In this document: in pieces, positions 9,602 through 18,907 of the stretch
How the letters are laid out: the number at the start of each line of letters is the position of its first letter
How positions within the stretch are numbered: the first letter of the stretch is position 1
Assembly (NCBI GenBank): GCA_016708465.1
Contig: JADJFT010000006.1
Location: forward strand, 310,001 to 374,000
Direction: 5' to 3'
DNA length: 64,000 nt
Origin: Rhodanobacteraceae bacterium
Lineage (GTDB): Bacteria > Pseudomonadota > Gammaproteobacteria > Xanthomonadales > Ahniellaceae
Translations under genes and position numbers: made by a program
The notes under the pieces: generated by a model
Databases searched by the model: none
The model's input: only the letters and a program-made list of their open reading frames with translations
What the model was told of the DNA's origin: nothing

Positions 9602-9913
9602 TCAGCCGGCCGTGATCTTCGGGTCGCGATCGCGATGGCGGTTCTGCCACTTCACCGCGAGGATGGTCATCGACAGCAGAAGCGTGACCACGTTCGCCCA
9701 GATCATCGGTCGCGAGTCGATCAGTACGCCATAGCTCAGCCACAGCGTAATGCCGATGTTGAACACGACGTACATCGCCAGCGAAATGCTGCGCGTATCG
9801 CGGGTACGCACGGTCATCCAAGCTTGCGGGACAAAGGCACTGGTGGTCAGTAGGGCGGCGATGAAGCCGATCGATTCTGGGTTCACGAAAGGCTCGCGTT
9901 GGAAGAAATGCAA
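9602..9913 (-). CDS. SemiSWEET family sugar transporter
   Basis: About 94-103 residues forming three transmembrane helices, with the PQ-loop motif TSAFVPQAW in helix 1 and SISLAMYVVF, NIGITLWLSYG in helix 2. SemiSWEETs work as dimers in the inner membrane and carry sugars down a gradient. The start is uncertain: TTG 9913 gives MHFFQREPFV, while the GTG at 9886 gives VNPESIGFIAALL, which is the usual family start and is my preference. Neither has a clear ribosome-binding site. It is a single gene between the alkylation operon and divergent hutU. Confidence 0.82.
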   Translation of the reverse strand: MHFFQREPFVNPESIGFIAALLTTSAFVPQAWMTVRTRDTRSISLAMYVVFNIGITLWLSYGVLIDSRPMIWANVVTLLLSMTILAVKWQNRHRDRDPKITAG

Positions 9914-9960
9914 TCGCAGGAGGTGATTTTCGCGGTGATTGTAGGAGGCGATGCGATAAT

Positions 9961-9983
9961 GGGCGACCTTTCAAGGATCGCCC
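9961..9983 (+). promoter_or_regulatory. Inverted repeat covering the hutU ribosome-binding site
   Basis: GGGCGA (9961-9966) pairs with TCGCCC (9978-9983), extended by CCTT/AAGG with a bulged A. The AAGGA ribosome-binding site of hutU lies in the 3' arm, which ends directly before the ATG at 9984. As RNA it would hide the ribosome-binding site; as DNA it is an operator-like dyad. A possible -10 box GATAAT at 9955-9960 would start transcription inside the repeat, which would favour the operator reading. Confidence 0.45.
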
Positions 9984-11653
9984 ATGACTACGTTCACCCG
10001 CCGCGACGATTCGCGCGTGATCCGTGCCCCGCGTGGCAATGCATTGACCTGCAAAAGTTGGTTGACCGAAGCTGCCTACCGCATGTTGCAGAATAACCTC
10101 GATCCCGAGGTCGCCGAAAATCCGGCCGAACTCGTGGTGTATGGCGGTATCGGCCGCGCCGCGGCAACTGGGAAAGCTATGACGCAATCCTGAAGACATT
10201 GCGTGACCTGAATGACGACGAGACCTTGCTGATTCAGAGCGGCAAACCCGTCGGCGTATTCCCGAGCCATCCAGACGCGCCGCGCGTGCTGATCGCGAAC
10301 TCGAATCTGGTGCCGGCTTGGGCGACGTGGGAACACTTCAACGAGCTCGATCGCCTCGGCCTGATGATGTATGGCCAGATGACCGCCGGTTCGTGGATTT
10401 ATATCGGCTCGCAGGGCATCGTGCAGGGCACCTACGAAACTTTCGTCGAGATGGGTCGCCAGCATTACGGCGGCAGCTTGTGCGGCAAGTGGATTCTCAC
10501 TGCCGGGCTTGGCGGCATGGGCGGAGCGCAACCGCTCGCTGCATCGCTCGCTGGGGCCTGTTCGCTGACCATTGAATGCCAGCAGAGTCGCATCGATTTT
10601 CGTATCAAGACGCGCTATGTCGATGAGCAAGCGGCCGATCTCGACGACGCATTGGCGCGTATCGCGAAATACACGGCAGCGGGCGCAGCAAAGTCGATTG
10701 CCTTGCTCGGCAATGCCGCCGACATCCTGCCCGAGATGGTGCGTCGCGGCGTGCGCCCAGATGCGGTGACTGACCAGACCAGCGCGCACGATCCGATCAA
10801 CGGCTATCTACCGATCGGCTGGACTTGCGAAGACTGGTTCGTGCGTCGCGTTTCCGATCCGAACGCCACCCGCGATGCCGCGAAGCATTCGATGCGCGTG
10901 CACGTCGAAGCCATGCTCGCATTCCAGCAGATGGGCGTGCCGACCTTTGACTACGGCAACAACATCCGCCAGATTGCCAAGGACGAAGGCTGCACCCATG
11001 CCTTTGACTTCCCGGGCTTCGTTCCAGCCTACGTGCGCCCGCTGTTCTGTCGCGGCATCAGGCCGTTCCGCTGGGTCGCGTTGTCGGGTGATCCGGAGGA
11101 TATCTACCGGACCGATGCCAAGGTCAAGGAGCTGATTCCGAACGATCCACATCTGCATCACTGGTTGGATATGGCGCGCGATCGCATCGCCTTTCAGGGT
11201 CTGCCGGCGCGCATCTGTTGGGTTGGCCTTGGCTTACGCCACAAACTCGGGCTCGCGTTCAACGCAATGGTGCGCAGCGGTGAACTCAAGGCGCCGATCG
11301 TGATTGGTCGTGATCATCTCGATTCAGGATCGGTGGCTTCGCCCAATCGTGAAACTGAGGCGATGAAGGACGGCAGCGATGCGGTGTCTGATTGGCCGCT
11401 GCTGAACGCAATGCTGAACGTTGCCGGTGGCGCGACTTGGGTGTCGCTGCACCACGGCGGTGGCGTCGGCATGGGTTACTCGCAGCACAGCGGTGTCGTC
11501 GTCGTCGCCGATGGCACGGAAGCCGCTGCCAAACGTATCGCCCGCGTCCTCTGGAATGACCCCGGCACTGGCGTCATGCGCCATGCCGACGCCGGCTACG
11601 AGATCGCGCAGCAATGCGCCAAGGAACAAGGGTTGAAGTTGCCGATGGGCTAG
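9984..11653 (+). CDS. hutU: Urocanate hydratase HutU (frameshifted)
   Basis: HutU adds water to urocanate to give imidazolonepropionate, using tightly bound NAD+. The first 60 residues (MTTFTRRDDSRVIRAPRGN, KSWLTEAAYRMLQNNLDP) are HutU; the frame is lost near 10163 at GGIGRAA and resumes as ...NWESYDAILKTLRDLNDDET. The rest is intact: KPVGVFPSHPDAPRVLIANS, the NAD-binding TAGLGGMGGAQPLA, the catalytic cysteine region RPLFCRGIRPFRWVALSGDP and LHHGGGVGMGYSQHSG. Full length is about 556 residues as expected. One missing base in GCCGCGGCAAC explains the break. hutU is separated from hutI/hutF by the repair genes, and hutH is not in the window. Confidence 0.93.
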
Positions 11654-11727
11654 ATCCTGTCGATTCCGACACTTGACGCAAGCGCGCGTCGGCGCGACAA
11701 CGTCAGTCCCCACGAAGGAGTTCATCA

Positions 11728-12096
11728 ATGATTGCCTACAGCCTTGTCGGTACCAATGACCTGCCGCGCGCCGTTGCGTTTTTCGAAGCCCTGTTTTCCG
11801 AATTCAATGCGAAGCATGTGTGGGAGGGCGACACCGGCACGGCGTGGTCGAACGGTGATCAGAATCCCGGCGTCGGCGTGATCAAACCGTTTAACGGCAA
11901 TCCGGCGACGATCGGCAATGGTTCGATGGTGGCGCTCGCGGCCAGCAGCAAGGAACAGGTCGATCGCGTCCACGCAAAAGCATTGGCGCTCGGTGGCGCT
12001 GATGAAGGTGCCGTCGGTCAGCGCGGTGATGGCTTTTACGCCGGCTATTTCCGTGACCTCGATGGCAACAAGTTCGCCGTGGTGTTCTTCGGCTGA
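11728..12096 (+). CDS. VOC (glyoxalase/bleomycin-resistance fold) protein
   Basis: 122 residues with the two beta-alpha-beta-beta-beta halves of a vicinal-oxygen-chelate protein: MIAYSLVGTNDLPRAVAFFEALF at the start and the closing RDLDGNKFAVVFFG, a common VOC ending. A strong ribosome-binding site AAGGAG (11715-11720) precedes ATG 11728 by seven bases. The family includes glyoxalases, dioxygenases and resistance proteins; this short member is of the abundant uncharacterised class that resembles lyases of the glyoxalase type, so no substrate can be given. Confidence 0.85.
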   Translation: MIAYSLVGTNDLPRAVAFFEALFSEFNAKHVWEGDTGTAWSNGDQNPGVGVIKPFNGNPATIGNGSMVALAASSKEQVDRVHAKALALGGADEGAVGQRGDGFYAGYFRDLDGNKFAVVFFG

Positions 12097-12180
12097 TCTG
12101 GAACAAGTGCGCGAGTTTCGTCCGTTCTACAATGAGGTAGGAAGGCGCGTCCTGTTCCCGCGTCATCGTGGAGTGACGAC

Positions 12181-14763
12181 ATGCGTATGACATCGCCGCT
12201 GTTTCTGTGCCTGATGTGTTCATTCGGTGTGTCGGCGGGAGATCGGCCCAATACCGGACTGGAGACCGATTCAGACGTGAGTCTGCCGCCAGTGCAAGTG
12301 GTTGCCGGACGCCCGAACTGGGAGGCGCGCAGTGATCTGGATGCGGCCAATCGGGCAGCGGCGCGGCGTTTACCCGATGCCTTGCAGGAACTGCTGGCAG
12401 CAACCATGGACCGCCGTCCGGACGCGATGCGACCCGAGCATTTTCGGCTCGTGGATGGTGCTGAATACGGGCGTATTTTTCAGGTCCAGTTCGACAAGGT
12501 GGTGGTCGATCTCACCGTGCCCTATGCAAAGGATGAGACGCTGGACGCGCTGCGTTACCTTGATGGAATCGATGTCCTTGCCAGTGCTGACGCCCCCGCC
12601 TTTCATGTAATTTCGGTTCTTGTGCCGCCTGCGCGTTTGCTTGATGTCGCGCTTCTTCCTGGGGTCAGTGGTATCCATGCGGCGGGTGGCGTCACCGGTG
12701 GTGCCGGCATCGTGTTGCATCCGAAAGCGCAGGGCGCGGTCGGAAATCAGGCCGAGCAAGCACTGGAAGTCGAGGCGGTGCGCCGTGTCTTCCCGGCTGC
12801 CGATGGCGGTTTACTGCGCATTGGAACGCTTTCCGATTCGGCCAACCGAATCGGTGGTGGTGTCGCCACGTCGCAAGGCACCAATGATTTGCCGGCGGGC
12901 GGGCGCGTCAGCGTTGTCGCCGACATGGTCGGCGGCAGTCCGACCGATGAAGGTCGCGCCATGATGGAGTTGATCCACGACATCGCGCCCGGTACTGCAC
13001 AACTCGCTTTTGCGACCGCGACCGGAGGGCAGGCCAATTTTGCCTCCAATATCAATGTGTTGGCGACCACAAGAGAAATCATCAACGACGACTATGTCTA
13101 TTTCGCCGAGCCTTGGTATCAGGATGGCGTCGTCGCCCAGGCTGTAAACACCTATGTCGGCAATGGCGGTGTGTACTTCGCGCTGAACCACAATTTCGGC
13201 AACCTGAGCTACGAGTCGGTGTTTGCGGATGGCGATGCGGATAATTATCACGAGTTTTCCGGGGGTGACGAAGTTCAACAAATCACCATGCCGAGTGGTA
13301 CCGCCGCAAACCCGGTTTCGATCAGCGTCGTGCTGCAATGGGCACAGCCGCTCGGTGCGGCAACGACCGACCTGAGTCTTGAAGTTTGGAATGCCGGCGT
13401 TGACACCATGATCTCCAATTCGACGGTGAACAATATCGGCGGTGATCCAATCGAGAGCGTGACCATCACCAATAACACCGGGGCACCACTGGTGCTGAAC
13501 ATGGCGGTGAAGCGCATTTCCGGCGCCGTCGCCGGGTTGACGTTCAAGTACCAATTCTTCGCCAATGGGGCCTGGCAGGTGGTGATGAATGAATACAACG
13601 GCGGTTCCGGCACACTGACGCCGCATGCCGGCACGCCCAGCGCCATTGCCATCGGTGCCGCCCCCTTCAGCAATCGCGATGTTGCCGAAACCTACAGCGG
13701 CCGCGGTCCGTTCCGGCGTTTCTTCGATACTGCCGGCGCTGCGGTCGGACCGTTCACCTACGACAAGCCGGACTTTCTTTCGATTGATCGCGTCAACACC
13801 TCATTTTTTGGCAGTGATTCGGGCGACGATGCGGACGTTTTCCCAAATTTCTCCGGAACGTCTGCCGCGACGCCTAACGCGGCGGCGGTGGGCGCGCTAA
13901 TGATGGAAATGGCGGGAGGTACGCTGACTCGCGCCGACATGCACCGTGCCATGCGCATGTCGGCAATCGACCTCGGCACGGCCGCGCACGACACCACCTA
14001 CGGATGGGGGCGAATCCATGCGCTCGGTGCGGTGGTTCTCGGCATGGGACCGGGCGCCGAGGAATACAGCCTGTATCCGAATCAGTTCGGAGACGTGAAT
14101 TTCCCACAAAACCTGTTCGGCATCACCGATGTCGATCGCATCGAATTCAGTTTCAAGACTGGCGGGAGCACGACCGTGAGCGTCGTTGAAGGTCACGCCA
14201 ACATGGACCCGATGCTGGCCGTCTTCCTTCAGGTATTCGATCTTCCGCTGGCACTCGCCTATGACGGTGGCGTCGGCGATGACGCGCAACTCGTGTTCGG
14301 CGCAATTGGCGGCATTCCCAATACTGCTGCCATCTTGTCGAGCGCCGACTTTATCGGCGCTGCCGCCGACTACTCTTTTCAGATCAATGGACCCGACCAG
14401 GTGATTCTCGATCGAACCGGTTCGTTGAATGGCAATGGCGACGACGTCGCCTATGCCGGCAACATCGGCACTGTTGGCAGCATGCAGTTCGCCGGCTACA
14501 CCGCGCCGTTTTCAGGCGTGATGATCGCGACACTGAATAATCCAGCGTTCCCGGCGGTGCTGCGCGTTTACGACAACGCCGGTGTTGAACTGGCTACGCG
14601 CTTGATCAATACAGGCAGTGTCGGCAACGCATTTATTCCTAGCATTGTCGCCGGGCAGCAATACGTCGTGCAGATCGTTCCATCAGGCTATGTGAGCAAT
14701 GGTGCCTATACCCTGTCAGTGAATTTCCAGACGGACGCACTCTTCAAGAACGGCTTCGAATAA
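12181..14763 (+). CDS. Large exported subtilase-like protease, atypical catalytic site
   Basis: 860 residues with a signal peptide (MRMTSPLFLCLMCSFGVSAG). A subtilase core lies at about 200-600: Asp in RIGTLSDSANRIGG (D219), the nucleophile in FSGTSAATPNAAAVGALMME (S561) and the C-terminal GWGRIHALGAVVLG. The place of the catalytic His is taken by TDEGRAMMELIHDIAPG (D256/E257), as in the group of S8-like proteins that have Glu where subtilisins have His. This is reminiscent of the sedolisins (Ser-Glu-Asp). A ~160-residue insert with an Ig-like look (NPVSISVVLQWAQPLG) splits Asp/Glu from Ser. The C-terminal ~240 residues form a beta-rich part ending in LFKNGFE. Probably secreted; whether it is an active protease is open. 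Confidence 0.8.
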   Translation: MRMTSPLFLCLMCSFGVSAGDRPNTGLETDSDVSLPPVQVVAGRPNWEARSDLDAANRAAARRLPDALQELLAATMDRRPDAMRPEHFRLVDGAEYGRIFQVQFDKVVVDLTVPYAKDETLDALRYLDGIDVLASADAPAFHVISVLVPPARLLDVALLPGVSGIHAAGGVTGGAGIVLHPKAQGAVGNQAEQALEVEAVRRVFPAADGGLLRIGTLSDSANRIGGGVATSQGTNDLPAGGRVSVVADMVGGSPTDEGRAMMELIHDIAPGTAQLAFATATGGQANFASNINVLATTREIINDDYVYFAEPWYQDGVVAQAVNTYVGNGGVYFALNHNFGNLSYESVFADGDADNYHEFSGGDEVQQITMPSGTAANPVSISVVLQWAQPLGAATTDLSLEVWNAGVDTMISNSTVNNIGGDPIESVTITNNTGAPLVLNMAVKRISGAVAGLTFKYQFFANGAWQVVMNEYNGGSGTLTPHAGTPSAIAIGAAPFSNRDVAETYSGRGPFRRFFDTAGAAVGPFTYDKPDFLSIDRVNTSFFGSDSGDDADVFPNFSGTSAATPNAAAVGALMMEMAGGTLTRADMHRAMRMSAIDLGTAAHDTTYGWGRIHALGAVVLGMGPGAEEYSLYPNQFGDVNFPQNLFGITDVDRIEFSFKTGGSTTVSVVEGHANMDPMLAVFLQVFDLPLALAYDGGVGDDAQLVFGAIGGIPNTAAILSSADFIGAAADYSFQINGPDQVILDRTGSLNGNGDDVAYAGNIGTVGSMQFAGYTAPFSGVMIATLNNPAFPAVLRVYDNAGVELATRLINTGSVGNAFIPSIVAGQQYVVQIVPSGYVSNGAYTLSVNFQTDALFKNGFE

Positions 14764-14767
14764 GGAT

Positions 14768-15550
14768 TTACTGGCCTCGGAACGTCGGTTTTCGGCGTTC
14801 CAGAAAAGCCGAGGTGCCTTCCTTCATGTCGGCGGTTGCGGCGCAGATCGCAAAGGCTTGCGACTCATAGTCGAGGCCGGCATCGATATGCGTTTCGCCG
14901 CCGATCAGCACCGTATCGAGCACGCCACGGATCGCTTGCGGTGCCGAATTCGCGAGTTGTTCGGCGATCTTCTGAACTTCGGCATCAAGTTGATCGATGC
15001 TGACGACGCGCGTCAACGCACCCAGTTCATAGCCACGCTGCGCGCCGATGTGATGGCCGAGTAAGCACAATTCCAGCGCTGCAGAACGCCCCGCCAGTCG
15101 CAGTAGACGTTGCGTGCCGCCAAAACCCGGGAGGATGCCGAGGTTGATCTCAGGCTGGCCGATCTTCGCCGTATCTGCAGCGATACGCAGGTGGCAGGCC
15201 ATGGCCAGTTCCATGCCACCACCGAGTGCGAAGCCCTGGATCTTCGCGATCACTGGCTTGCCGTAGCGCTCGATGCGCAGCATGAGTTCTTGTCCGTAGC
15301 GCGAGAACTCGAGTGCTTCGACCGGCGACAGTTTGGCCAGTTCGGCAATGTCGGCGCCGGCGACGAAGGCCTTGCTGCCACTGCCGGCAAGCACGATCAC
15401 GCGCACGCGCGGGTCGGTCGCGGCTTGCTCGAATGCGGCGCGCAGTTCGGTCACGGTGTCGCGGTTCAGCGCGTTCAGCTTGTCCGGGCGGTTGATCGTG
15501 ATGGTGCGGATGCCGGCAGCAGTTTCGATCAATAGGTTGGCGTAGGGCAT
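14768..15550 (-). CDS. Enoyl-CoA hydratase/isomerase (crotonase)
   Basis: 260 residues from ATG 15550 (MPYANLLIETAAGIRTITIN). Crotonase features: NRPDKLNALN, the oxyanion-hole segment KAFVAGADIAELAKL, and the active-site region ALGGGMELAMACHLRIAA followed by GQPEINLGILPGFGGTQRL with the Glu pair used for hydration (E in GGGMELA and PEINLG). It most probably hydrates short-chain enoyl-CoA in fatty-acid or amino-acid degradation. The frame stays open for another 400 codons upstream, but that part lies opposite the FKBP gene and has no crotonase similarity. It is convergent with the large subtilase, four bases between stops. Confidence 0.92.
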   Translation of the reverse strand: MPYANLLIETAAGIRTITINRPDKLNALNRDTVTELRAAFEQAATDPRVRVIVLAGSGSKAFVAGADIAELAKLSPVEALEFSRYGQELMLRIERYGKPVIAKIQGFALGGGMELAMACHLRIAADTAKIGQPEINLGILPGFGGTQRLLRLAGRSAALELCLLGHHIGAQRGYELGALTRVVSIDQLDAEVQKIAEQLANSAPQAIRGVLDTVLIGGETHIDAGLDYESQAFAICAATADMKEGTSAFLERRKPTFRGQ

Positions 15551-15730
15551 CGTCGAATTCCGGAAGGGGTGCGCAGTGTAAGTGCTCGACCGGGAACTTT
15601 CGCTGCCGCGAGCGTTCAACCACGGTTCTGGCTGCGCGTGGCGAGACCGGGGCCAAGCCGCTAGAATGCGCGGCTTCCGGCCCGGCTGCACCCTCAGTTC
15701 GGCCGTCGATTTCAACCCCGGAGAGAACGA

Positions 15731-16408
15731 ATGAGCATCCGCTTTGGCGCCGCATTGTTTGCGGCACTTGCGATCGGCAGCGTTGCCGCGCAGGACACCA
15801 GCACTGAAAAAGGCAAGTTGAGCTACGCGATCGGCTTCGAGATCGGTTCCGACTTTGTCGACAAGAAGATGGATGTCGATGTGAACACCGTCATCCGCGG
15901 CATCCAGGACGGCATTGCCAAGCGTCCGCCGACGGTACCTGCCGATCAGATGCGCGCGGCGCTCGACAAGATGCGCGAGAAGCTGATGGCCGAGGCGAAG
16001 ACCAAGTACGAGCAGATGGCGCGCGAGAACAAGGCCAAGTCCGACAAGTTCATGGCGGAAAACAAGGTCAAGAAAGGCATCATCACGTTGCCATCGGGCA
16101 TCCAGTATCGCGTGATCGAAGAAGGCATTGGCAAGCGTCCGCTGAAGAACAGCGAAGTGACCGTGCACTACCGTGGTTCGCTGACCAGTGGTCTTGAATT
16201 CGACAGTTCGTTCGCGCGCGGCGTGCCGGCGACGTTCAAGGTGGATGCCGTGCTCAAGGGCTGGCAGGATATTTTGCCGATGATGAAAGTCGGCGACCAT
16301 TGGCAGTTGTTCCTGCCGCCGGAGCAGGCCTATGGCATGCGCGGTCAGGGTCCGATCGGTCCGAATGAAGCGCTGGTGTTCGAAATCAAGCTCGTTGACG
16401 TCAAGTAA
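15731..16408 (+). CDS. FKBP-type peptidyl-prolyl isomerase, periplasmic
   Basis: 225 residues. A signal peptide (MSIRFGAALFAALAIGSVAAQ) is followed by the dimerisation domain of the FkpA/Mip type (KLSYAIGFEIGSDFVDKKMD), a long charged helix around residues 75-115 and the FKBP domain (VTVHYRGSLTSGLEFDSS, VLKGWQDILPMMKVGDHW, AYGMRGQGPIGPNEALVFEI). It is expected to speed prolyl isomerisation of periplasmic or outer-membrane proteins. GGAGAG at 15720-15725 is the ribosome-binding site. A TAGAAT -10-like box sits at 15662, within the 180 bases separating it from the divergent crotonase. Confidence 0.92.
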   Translation: MSIRFGAALFAALAIGSVAAQDTSTEKGKLSYAIGFEIGSDFVDKKMDVDVNTVIRGIQDGIAKRPPTVPADQMRAALDKMREKLMAEAKTKYEQMARENKAKSDKFMAENKVKKGIITLPSGIQYRVIEEGIGKRPLKNSEVTVHYRGSLTSGLEFDSSFARGVPATFKVDAVLKGWQDILPMMKVGDHWQLFLPPEQAYGMRGQGPIGPNEALVFEIKLVDVK

Positions 16409-16475
16409 TCCGACGCCGATGTGACGCCTGCGAGGCCGGTTGCAGAAGCATCCGGCCTCGTCTGTTTCGAGCGCC

Positions 16476-16685
16476 ATGAAAACGCTGATGAACTTTTTTC
16501 CGCCGCACCAGTCGCGCCCGGTCATCACGCCATGTATTGGCGTGTGCACGATCGCGGACGACGGCTTGTGCGAAGGTTGTGCGCGCACGCTGGACGAAAT
16601 CGGAGGTTGGGGCGGCATGACGGATGAGCGGCGCCGCGTGCTGATGGACGACGTGCTTCCGGCTCGTGAGGACGCGCGTGGTTGA
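16476..16685 (+). CDS. DUF1289 family small protein
   Basis: 69 residues from ATG 16476. The DUF1289 signature is clear: TPCIGVCTIADDGLCEGCAR with four cysteines, then TLDEIGGWGGMTDERRRVLM. These small cysteine-rich proteins are widespread in proteobacteria, sometimes called Fe-S proteins, with no established function. The stop overlaps the start region of the Nudix gene by ~20 bases, so the DUF1289, Nudix and sulfurtransferase genes form a tight co-directional run. Confidence 0.85.
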   Translation: MKTLMNFFPPHQSRPVITPCIGVCTIADDGLCEGCARTLDEIGGWGGMTDERRRVLMDDVLPAREDARG

Positions 16686-17292
16686 TCGTTTCGACATCGA
16701 ACGCCTGCGTGCCGCCCTCTATGGCATCGGCCAGCCGCCCGCTGGGCCGGGCTGGAACCGGTCACAACTCGTTGACTTGCTGCCGGATTCCGAGCACCTC
16801 TCGCCCGCGGCGGTGTTGGTTGGCATCGTCGAGCGTGAGGTGCCGACCGTATTGTTGACGCGGCGCACGGACTCGTTGGCGACCCACGCCGGACAAATCA
16901 GCTTCCCGGGTGGCCGTATTGATCCCGGCGACATCGATGCGATCGCTGCGGCGCTGCGCGAAGCCGATGAAGAAGTCGGCCTTGGCGCTGACTTCGTGTC
17001 ACCGCTTGGTTATCTCGATCCATTCGAGACGATCTCGGCTTATCGCGTGTTGCCGGTCGTTGCCTTGGTGCGGCCAGGATTCGTGTTGCGGCCGAATCCG
17101 GACGAAGTCGCCGAAGCCTTCGAGGCACCACTGTCGCTATTTTTCGATCACAGTGCGCATCGTGTGCAGCACATCGAATACCGTGGCCTACACCGTGAAA
17201 TTCATGAATTCGAGTTCGCCGGGCACCGCATCTGGGGCGCGACGGCGGCGATGCTGGTCAATTTGCGTGATCGTCTGGAGCAGATCCGATGA
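16666..17292 (+). CDS. NUDIX hydrolase, CoA pyrophosphatase type
   Basis: About 208 residues. LLTRRTDSLATHAGQISFPG is the CoA-pyrophosphatase (NudL/PCD1) signature, and it runs straight into the Nudix box GGRIDPGD...AALREADEEVGL, with READEE supplying the metal-binding glutamates. The family splits CoA into 3',5'-ADP and 4'-phosphopantetheine. The start is GTG 16666 or GTG 16678; both overlap the DUF1289 stop. The stop overlaps the ATG of the following sulfurtransferase by four bases, indicating translational coupling. Confidence 0.9.
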   Translation: MRTRVVDRFDIERLRAALYGIGQPPAGPGWNRSQLVDLLPDSEHLSPAAVLVGIVEREVPTVLLTRRTDSLATHAGQISFPGGRIDPGDIDAIAAALREADEEVGLGADFVSPLGYLDPFETISAYRVLPVVALVRPGFVLRPNPDEVAEAFEAPLSLFFDHSAHRVQHIEYRGLHREIHEFEFAGHRIWGATAAMLVNLRDRLEQIR

Positions 17293-18137
17293 ATGACGTG
17301 CTGATCGGCGTAGACGAACTACACGCACGACTGGGTGAAACGGGACTGCGTATCGCCGATGCGCGTTTCGATCTGGCTGACACTGGCAAGGGCGACGCCG
17401 CCTATCGCGCGGCACATTTGCCCGGTGCGATCCGTGCCGATCTCGACCGCGACCTCTCCGATCACGCGCGCACGGGGCTCGGCCGGCATCCGTTGCCCGA
17501 GTCCGCGGCATTTGCGCGTTGGCTGGCGTCGGTCGGTTATGCGCCGGACCAGACGTGGGTCATTTACGATGATGGCAATGCCAGCTTCGCCGCGCGACTG
17601 TGGTGGATGCTGAAAGCCATCGGCCATCACGATGTCCGCGTGCTCGATGGTGGCTATGCCGCATGGATTGCCGCCGGAGCGGCGGTGACCGATGTCGTAC
17701 CGGCAGTTACGCCAACAACGGTCGTTGCGGCATTCAATGCCGCCGCCATGCGCGATGTTGATGCCTCGGAACGACTGCGCAGCGATGCCACGCAGCGCTT
17801 GGTCGATGCTCGTGCTGCACCGCGTTTTCGCGGTGAAGTCGAGCCGCTCGATCCAGTCGCCGGCCATGTGCCCGGTGCGATCAATCGACCGTTCACCGAG
17901 AATCTCGACGCCGGTGGATACTTCAAGCCGGCCGCGGTGTTGCGTGCGGAATGGCTGCACCTGCTTGGCGACATCGCGCCGGAGCGCGTCGTGCATATGT
18001 GCGGCTCGGGGGTGACTGCTTGCCACAACTTGCTGGCGATGGAGCATGCCGGCTTGCATGGTTCGGCGTTGTTTCCGCCGTCATGGAGTGGCTGGATCAG
18101 TGATCGTGCTCGCGCGATCGCGACCGGCGACGACTAG
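17289..18137 (+). CDS. sseA: 3-mercaptopyruvate-type sulfurtransferase
   Basis: 282 residues made of two rhodanese domains. The N-terminal one (IADARFDLADTGKGDAAYRA to VLDGGYAAWIAAG) is catalytically inactive. The C-terminal one carries the active-site loop VVHMCGSGVTACHNLLAM; CGSGVTA is the loop of 3-mercaptopyruvate sulfurtransferases rather than thiosulfate ones. It moves sulfur from mercaptopyruvate to thiols or cyanide. The start ATG overlaps the Nudix stop (ATGA). The stop overlaps the convergent crotonase stop by four bases. Confidence 0.92.
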   Translation: MNDVLIGVDELHARLGETGLRIADARFDLADTGKGDAAYRAAHLPGAIRADLDRDLSDHARTGLGRHPLPESAAFARWLASVGYAPDQTWVIYDDGNASFAARLWWMLKAIGHHDVRVLDGGYAAWIAAGAAVTDVVPAVTPTTVVAAFNAAAMRDVDASERLRSDATQRLVDARAAPRFRGEVEPLDPVAGHVPGAINRPFTENLDAGGYFKPAAVLRAEWLHLLGDIAPERVVHMCGSGVTACHNLLAMEHAGLHGSALFPPSWSGWISDRARAIATGDD

Positions 18138-18907
18138 GACTTCGACTTCATCTTGTCGACCAGCGCACGCAGCACGGTCTGAGTTTCTTCGCCGAACCAG
18201 CTGGCCGCGAAGTCCTCAGCCGGAAAACGATTCGGGTCACCCATGATGTCGGCGAGGTCGCTGCGCGCGAAGCGACGCGTGTTCGCCATCGCCAATGGCG
18301 GAAGCGCGAGATGTCGGCGGCACCAAGTAAGCGCGCCCGGCACCACGTCATCGACCGCCACCACCTCATCGACGAAGCCAATGCGCAATGCTTCATCACT
18401 GTCGATCATTGCGCCGGCGACCATCAATCGTTCAGCGCGGTGCGCGCCGACCAGTCGTCGCAATGCGAGTTGGATCACTTCCGGGACCGTCAGCCCGACT
18501 TGGACTTCATTCAAACCGATACGAAAGGGTTTGTCAGGGTCAGGCGAGCGCGCCATCACCCGGTAGTCGCAGAAGATCGACAGCACCGCGCCGCCGGCGG
18601 GGGAATGACCAGTGATTGCCGCCACCGTCGGGATCGGACTGCGCGCCAGCGTCGCCATCAATCCGAAGAAATCGCCCCAAAACGCGATCATGCCGGCACG
18701 ATCGAGTTGCAGCAGTTCGATCACGTCGAGTCCAGCCGAGAACATTTTTGGCTGGCCAGATAACACCACGGCACGGAAGCCTTGCCCGGCCGCATCTGCC
18801 AGTGCCGGGCGCAGTTGCGCGACCAGCGCCGGCGACAGTGCATTCACCGGCGGGCGCGCGAGGCGCAGTTCGAGGATACGGTCATCGTGTTCGATACGCT
18901 CAAGCAT
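18134..18907 (-). CDS. Enoyl-CoA hydratase/isomerase family protein
   Basis: 257 residues. A divergent crotonase: LELRLARPPVNALSPALVAQ at the N-terminus, the oxyanion segment KMFSAGLDVIELLQLDR, and HSPAGGAVLSIFCDYRVMA. The hydratase Glu of the first active-site segment is replaced (PAGGAVLS), and the second position reads NEVQVGLTVPEVIQLALRR. This pattern is nearer to delta3,delta2-enoyl-CoA isomerases (ECI-like) than to hydratases, so isomerase activity is the better guess. It is a single gene, convergent with sseA. Confidence 0.87.
   Translation of the reverse strand: MLERIEHDDRILELRLARPPVNALSPALVAQLRPALADAAGQGFRAVVLSGQPKMFSAGLDVIELLQLDRAGMIAFWGDFFGLMATLARSPIPTVAAITGHSPAGGAVLSIFCDYRVMARSPDPDKPFRIGLNEVQVGLTVPEVIQLALRRLVGAHRAERLMVAGAMIDSDEALRIGFVDEVVAVDDVVPGALTWCRRHLALPPLAMANTRRFARSDLADIMGDPNRFPAEDFAASWFGEETQTVLRALVDKMKSKS

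Noticed and set aside
15551..16765. Long upstream extension of the crotonase frame
   Set aside because: It lies antisense to the FKBP and DUF1289 genes and has no crotonase similarity; the family start is ATG 15550.
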